Shown here piece after piece: positions 60,342 to 64,000 of a DNA stretch of 64,000 nt (its first letter is position 1; each line of letters begins with the position of its first letter). A program made the translations under genes and the position numbers. The notes under the pieces were generated by a model. The model did not search any database, was not told the DNA's origin, and was given only the letters and a program-made list of their open reading frames with translations. Source of the stretch: Streptomyces minutiscleroticus (lineage in GTDB: Bacteria; Actinomycetota; Actinomycetes; Streptomycetales; Streptomycetaceae). The stretch spans positions 682,001-746,000 of the forward strand of contig NZ_BMVU01000001.1 of assembly GCF_014650875.1 (NCBI RefSeq), given 5' to 3'.

Positions 60342-61442
60342 ATGCCCGTCCACCTCCGGTCCCCCGCGCTGCAGTGGACGACCGGTGTCCCGGTGGTCGC
60401 GGTCGTCCTGCTCGTCCTCACCTGGGGCCGCGACCTGCCCGGGCCGCTGGTCGCCCTGGTGACGCTGGTGCTCGCCGCGGCCGTCCTGTCGGCCGTCCAC
60501 CACGCCGAGGTGATCGCGCACCGCGTCGGGGAGCCCTTCGGCTCCCTCGTCCTCGCCGTCGCCGTCACGATCATCGAAGTGGCCCTGATCGTCACGTTGA
60601 TGGCCGACGGAGGGGACAAGAGCGCGACCCTCGCCCGCGACACGGTCTTCGCGGCAGTGATGATCACCTGCAACGGTATCGTCGGCCTGAGCCTGCTCGT
60701 CACCTCGCTCCGGCACGGGGTCGCGGTCTTCAACCCCGAGGGCACGGGTGCCGCCCTCGCGACGGTCGCCACACTGGCCACGCTCAGTCTGGTCGTCCCC
60801 ACCTTCACCACCAGTAAGCCGGGACCCGAGTTCTCCACGGTCCAGCTCACCTTCGCGGCCCTGGCCTCACTGGTCCTGTACGGGCTGTTCGTGGCGACCC
60901 AGACCGTGCGCCACCGCGACTACTTCCTGCCGATCACCCGGCAGGGCGAGGTGATCGCCGCGGACGAGCACGCCGAGGAGCCGACCACCCGCACCGCCGT
61001 GGTGAGTCTCTGCCTGCTCGGGCTCGCCCTCGTGGGCGTGGTCGGGCTGGCCAAGGGCGTCTCGCCCACCATCGAGTCGGGCGTCGCCGCGGCCGGGCTG
61101 CCGCAGGCCGTCGTCGGCGTGGTCATCGCCCTGCTCGTCCTGCTTCCCGAGACCATCGCGGCGCTGCGCGCGGCCCGCCGTGACCGGGTGCAGACCAGCC
61201 TGAACCTCGCCCTGGGCTCGGCGATGGCCAGCATCGGCCTGACCATCCCCGCGGTCGCCCTGGCCTCCGTCTGGCTCTCCGGGCCGCTCGTCCTCGGGCT
61301 CGGCGCCACCCATATGGTGCTGCTCGCGCTGACCGTCGTGGTCGGCTCGCTGACGGTGGTGCCGGGACGCGCGACCCTGCTCCAGGGCGGCGTGCATCTC
61401 GTGGTGTTCGCGGCGTACCTGGAGCTGGCGGCCAACCCGTAA
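60342..61442 (+). CDS. ChaA-type calcium/cation:proton exchanger
   Basis: A 366-residue cation antiporter of the CaCA superfamily with about 11 helices. The two alpha repeats are visible: AEVIAHRVGEPFGSLVLAVAVTIIEVALIVTLM in the first half and VVIALLVLLPETIAALRAARRDRVQTSLNLALGSAMASIGLTIPAVALAS in the second, each with the membrane glutamate. The acidic loop between halves is short (ADEHAEEPTT). ChaA exports Ca2+, Na+ or K+ in exchange for H+ at alkaline pH. ATG 60342 has no strong Shine-Dalgarno. Confidence 0.92.
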   Translation: MPVHLRSPALQWTTGVPVVAVVLLVLTWGRDLPGPLVALVTLVLAAAVLSAVHHAEVIAHRVGEPFGSLVLAVAVTIIEVALIVTLMADGGDKSATLARDTVFAAVMITCNGIVGLSLLVTSLRHGVAVFNPEGTGAALATVATLATLSLVVPTFTTSKPGPEFSTVQLTFAALASLVLYGLFVATQTVRHRDYFLPITRQGEVIAADEHAEEPTTRTAVVSLCLLGLALVGVVGLAKGVSPTIESGVAAAGLPQAVVGVVIALLVLLPETIAALRAARRDRVQTSLNLALGSAMASIGLTIPAVALASVWLSGPLVLGLGATHMVLLALTVVVGSLTVVPGRATLLQGGVHLVVFAAYLELAANP

Positions 61443-61495
61443 GGCCGTTCCCCCGGCCCCCGCCCCGCCCCCCACCACCCCTTTCCCGTCCGGGC

Positions 61496-62803
61496 CTACC
61501 CCGTGGTGGCCCCCGTCTCCGCCGCCGCCACCCGCACCGGCCGGGTCTCCGGCAGCAGCGCGAAGCAGCCCAGGCTCAGCAGCGCGATGCCCGTCAGGTA
61601 CGCGGCCACGCCCCAGGGGACCCGTTCGCCGTGCGCCACGGCCGTCGCCACGATCGGGGTCAGCGCGCCGCCGAGCACCCCGCCCAGGTTGTAGCCCACG
61701 GCGGCCCCCGTGCAGCGCACCCGGGGCTCGTACAGCTCCGGCAGATAGGCGGCGATCACGGCGAACATGGTGATGAACGCGAGCATCGCCACCAGGAAGC
61801 CGAGGAACATCAGCGGCGGCTCGCCGGTCGACAGCAGGGCGACCATCGGGAACATCCACAGGGCGGCCGCGGCGCTGCCGGCCAGGCACAGCGGCCGCCG
61901 CCCGAACCGGTCGCCCAGGAGTGCGAACACCGGGGTGAGCGCCCCCTTCACCACCACGGCGGCCATGATGCACGCCAGCATGACGGTGCGGCTCACCCCG
62001 AGGCGCTCGGTCGCGTGGGCGAGGGACCACGTCGTCACCGAGTAGAAGACGGCGTACCCGACCGCGAGCGCCCCGGCCGTCAGCAGGACCAGCCGCCAGT
62101 GATCGCGCAGCACCTCGGCGACCGGCACGCGCGCGGGCTGCTCGATGCGCAGGAACTGCGGGCTCTCGACGAGCGACGAGCGCAGCCACAGCCCGGCCAC
62201 GGCGAGCACGCCCGCCGCCCAGAACGGGATCCGCCAGCCCCAGGCCGCGAACTGCGCGTCCGTGAGCGTCGCCGAGAGCACCAGCATCACGCCGTTGGCC
62301 AGCACGAACCCCAGCGCGGGGCCGATCTGCGGGAAGCTCGCCCACAGCCCGCGCCGCCCGGCCGGGGCGTGCTCGGCGGTCAGCAGCACGGCCCCGCCCC
62401 ACTCGCCGCCCAGCCCGAGCCCCTGCAGGAACCGCAGCACGAGCAGCAGTACGGGAGCGGCCGTCCCGATGGAGGCGTACGTCGGCACGCAGCCGACGGC
62501 GACGGTCGCGGCGCCGGTCAGCAGCAGCGAGGCGACGAGGACCGGTCTGCGCCCGTGCCGGTCCCCGACGTGCCCGAACAGGACGGAGCCGAGCGGCCGC
62601 GCCACGAAGCCCACGCCGAACGTCCCGAAGGCGGCCAGCACCCCGGCCACCGGAGAGAACGTCGGGAAGAACAGCGGCCCGAGGACGAGCGCGGCGGCCG
62701 TCCCGTAGACGAAGAAGTCGTAGAACTCGATCGCGGTCCCGGCGAGCGAGGCGGCCGCCAGCCGCGGCATGGACGGCGTCTTCACTCCGCGTACATCGTG
62801 CAT
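61496..62803 (-). CDS. MFS transporter, metabolite:H+ symporter (MHS) type
   Basis: A 435-residue 12-helix transporter of the MHS group (ShiA/KgtP/ProP relatives). N-terminal LAGTAIEFYDFFVYGTAAALVLGPLFFP, motif A-like GHVGDRHGRRPVLVAS, and the MHS-specific LVLRFLQGLGLGGEWGGAVLLTAEHAPAGRRGLWASFPQIG with the charged GGEWGGA are visible. Central loop ESPQFLRIEQPARVPVAEVLRDHWR and second motif A LGDRFGRRPL follow. Substrates are small organic acids or osmolytes. ATG 62803 is used; a weak AGG lies 11 nt upstream, and internal GTG or ATG starts cannot be excluded. Confidence 0.92.
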   Translation of the reverse strand: MHDVRGVKTPSMPRLAAASLAGTAIEFYDFFVYGTAAALVLGPLFFPTFSPVAGVLAAFGTFGVGFVARPLGSVLFGHVGDRHGRRPVLVASLLLTGAATVAVGCVPTYASIGTAAPVLLLVLRFLQGLGLGGEWGGAVLLTAEHAPAGRRGLWASFPQIGPALGFVLANGVMLVLSATLTDAQFAAWGWRIPFWAAGVLAVAGLWLRSSLVESPQFLRIEQPARVPVAEVLRDHWRLVLLTAGALAVGYAVFYSVTTWSLAHATERLGVSRTVMLACIMAAVVVKGALTPVFALLGDRFGRRPLCLAGSAAAALWMFPMVALLSTGEPPLMFLGFLVAMLAFITMFAVIAAYLPELYEPRVRCTGAAVGYNLGGVLGGALTPIVATAVAHGERVPWGVAAYLTGIALLSLGCFALLPETRPVRVAAAETGATTG

Positions 62804-62882
62804 GCCGGTTCAACCTGCGGCGGTCACGCAGGGTCACGGGCTCGGGTGGGGCGTGCGGGGGTGCGGGGGCGCCCGCCCGGCG

Positions 62883-63923
62883 TCAGTACGTGACCGTGAC
62901 GCGCCGGGCCGGGCCGTCCACGCGCACGGTGCCCCCGTAGGGGATCACCAGCTGCGGATCGGTGTGCCCGAGGTCCACGTCGAGGACCACCGTCATGTCC
63001 GGGGCGTACGCGTCCACGGCCCGCAGGACGGCCTCGTGCTGGTCGCGCACGTAGCGGGCCCGGGCCGCGGGGGCGAGCGGCCGCTCGAAGGACCACGCCT
63101 TGGGGCGCCCCATCAGCAGGGCACGGAAGCGCTGGAGCAGTCCGCGCTCGCCCATGCTGCGCAGGATCCGGAAGACGTCGTCCGCGCGCGGCATGTCCTC
63201 GGAGGTCTCCAGGAACAGCACGCAGCCGTCGTACACGGACGCATCGCGGGCGATCTCGCGGTCCGCCATCAGCAGCCAGGACAGGATCTCCACGTTCCCG
63301 CCCCAGGAGCGGCCCTCGACGACGCGGTCCGGCCGGTGCCAGGTCCAGCCGGAGCCCGGCTCGGTCTCCGGCGCGCGGGCGAAGGTCGCCGGGTCCTCCC
63401 AGGGGAGGTCCACCTCGCGGAAGCGGGCGGCGGGGCGCAGTTCGTACGGCCCGGAGGTGAACAGGGCGGCCCGCAGTGACTCCGCCGTCAGCGGGTCCAT
63501 CGCGCCGGGGCGGCCGAGCTCGCACATCACGGAGGCGCCGTGGTAGCCGACGACGCCGCAGTTCCACAGGTACGCGAGCAGGTTCGTGTTGTCGCTCATG
63601 CCGAAGAACGGCTTGGGGCGCGCGCGGATCAGCTCCCGGTCGAGGAGCGGCAGCACGGTGATCTGGTCGTCGCCGCCGATGCTCGCGATCACGGCCTTCA
63701 CCGACGGGTCCGCGAACGCCGCGTGGAGGTCGTCGGCGCGCTCCCGCGGGGTCGCCCCCATGGCGCGGGTGGCGGGGTACTCGACCGGTTCGAGCCCGTA
63801 CTCCGTGTGCAGCCGCTCCAGGCCCAGCTCGTAGGGGAGCGGGAACAGGCCGGGCAGCCCGGCGGACGGCGAGACCACGGCGATCCGGTCGCCGGGGACC
63901 GGCTTGGGCGGGTACGCGGGCAA
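62883..63923 (-). CDS. S66 peptidase (LD-carboxypeptidase / MccF-like)
   Basis: A 346-residue cytoplasmic serine peptidase. The nucleophile motif FFGMSDNTNLL places Ser110. SIGGDDQITVLP precedes it, Glu comes from CVLFLETSEDMP and His from VDLGHTDPQLVIP, so the Ser-Glu-His triad is complete. The closest named relatives by motif are MccF-type proteins, which cleave microcin C-like peptide-nucleotides, and LdcA, which trims peptidoglycan tetrapeptides in recycling. TTG 63923 is the first start-like codon in the visible frame, but it lacks a ribosome-binding site. The frame stays open to the window edge, so the true start may lie upstream, beyond 64000. Confidence 0.88.
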   Translation of the reverse strand: MPAYPPKPVPGDRIAVVSPSAGLPGLFPLPYELGLERLHTEYGLEPVEYPATRAMGATPRERADDLHAAFADPSVKAVIASIGGDDQITVLPLLDRELIRARPKPFFGMSDNTNLLAYLWNCGVVGYHGASVMCELGRPGAMDPLTAESLRAALFTSGPYELRPAARFREVDLPWEDPATFARAPETEPGSGWTWHRPDRVVEGRSWGGNVEILSWLLMADREIARDASVYDGCVLFLETSEDMPRADDVFRILRSMGERGLLQRFRALLMGRPKAWSFERPLAPAARARYVRDQHEAVLRAVDAYAPDMTVVLDVDLGHTDPQLVIPYGGTVRVDGPARRVTVTY

Positions 63924-64000
63924 CCGGACGTCCGGGGCGTCCCGGACGCCGTCGTCCCGGACGCCGTGACCGGTCGCGGACGGGGAGTCGGGCAGGGCCA

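Overview
This window is a high-GC (well above 70 percent by eye) actinobacterial chromosome segment, almost certainly Streptomyces. The pointers are GTG/TTG starts, codons ending in G or C, a four-domain actinobacterial S1 protein, two Scr1/DUF397 regulator modules, TerD/TerC proteins, a PAC2 protein and the linked set livK-type gene, polA, rpsA, coaE and uvrB, which as I recall lies together in streptomycete cores. No rRNA, tRNA, CRISPR array, prophage or biosynthetic cluster was seen.

Layout. 1-5 kb: truncated branched-chain amino-acid binding lipoprotein, two overlapping exported proteins, a PaaI-type thioesterase and a molybdopterin oxidoreductase, all on the minus strand. 5-19 kb: polA, a MITE-like element abutting its stop, a DUF4184 membrane protein, a secreted lytic transglycosylase, helicase hrpB, a methyltransferase, rpsA, a PAC2 protein, coaE and a TPR protein. 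19-26 kb: an S4 protein, a family 5 uracil-DNA glycosylase, a GntR regulator next to an NCS1 permease and a racemase with a perfect 20-bp operator between them, a nucleotidyltransferase and an Endonuclease Q homologue. 26-40 kb: an expansin-like protein, two ATPase/Scr1/Scr2 modules about 10 kb apart, a FUSC protein, an amidohydrolase, DUF899 and an ABC exporter, with many tandem repeats between genes. 40-53 kb: gltD, several small proteins, corA, the pseudouridine catabolic pair (PfkB kinase and psuG), glutathione-independent formaldehyde dehydrogenase, an alkylguanine methyltransferase, a secreted phosphodiesterase and an MHYT protein. 53-64 kb: uvrB, two TerD-family proteins, TerC, a ChaA-type exchanger, an MHS-family transporter and an S66 peptidase.

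The main observation is regulatory. polA, uvrB and the alkyltransferase gene each carry a motif of the form TTGTCRGTG-N8-TAnnnT or one base off it, which is the RecA-independent DNA-damage promoter of actinobacteria. In all three the -10 hexamer ends exactly 7 nt before the start codon, which predicts leaderless, damage-inducible mRNAs. A UdgB glycosylase and an EndoQ whose last five residues resemble a sliding-clamp-binding motif add a base-deamination repair theme.

Intergenic DNA is rich in short tandem repeats: a 7-bp unit x13, a 9-bp unit x8, a 109-bp perfect direct repeat, and 14 to 30-bp duplications. They sit between genes rather than inside them.
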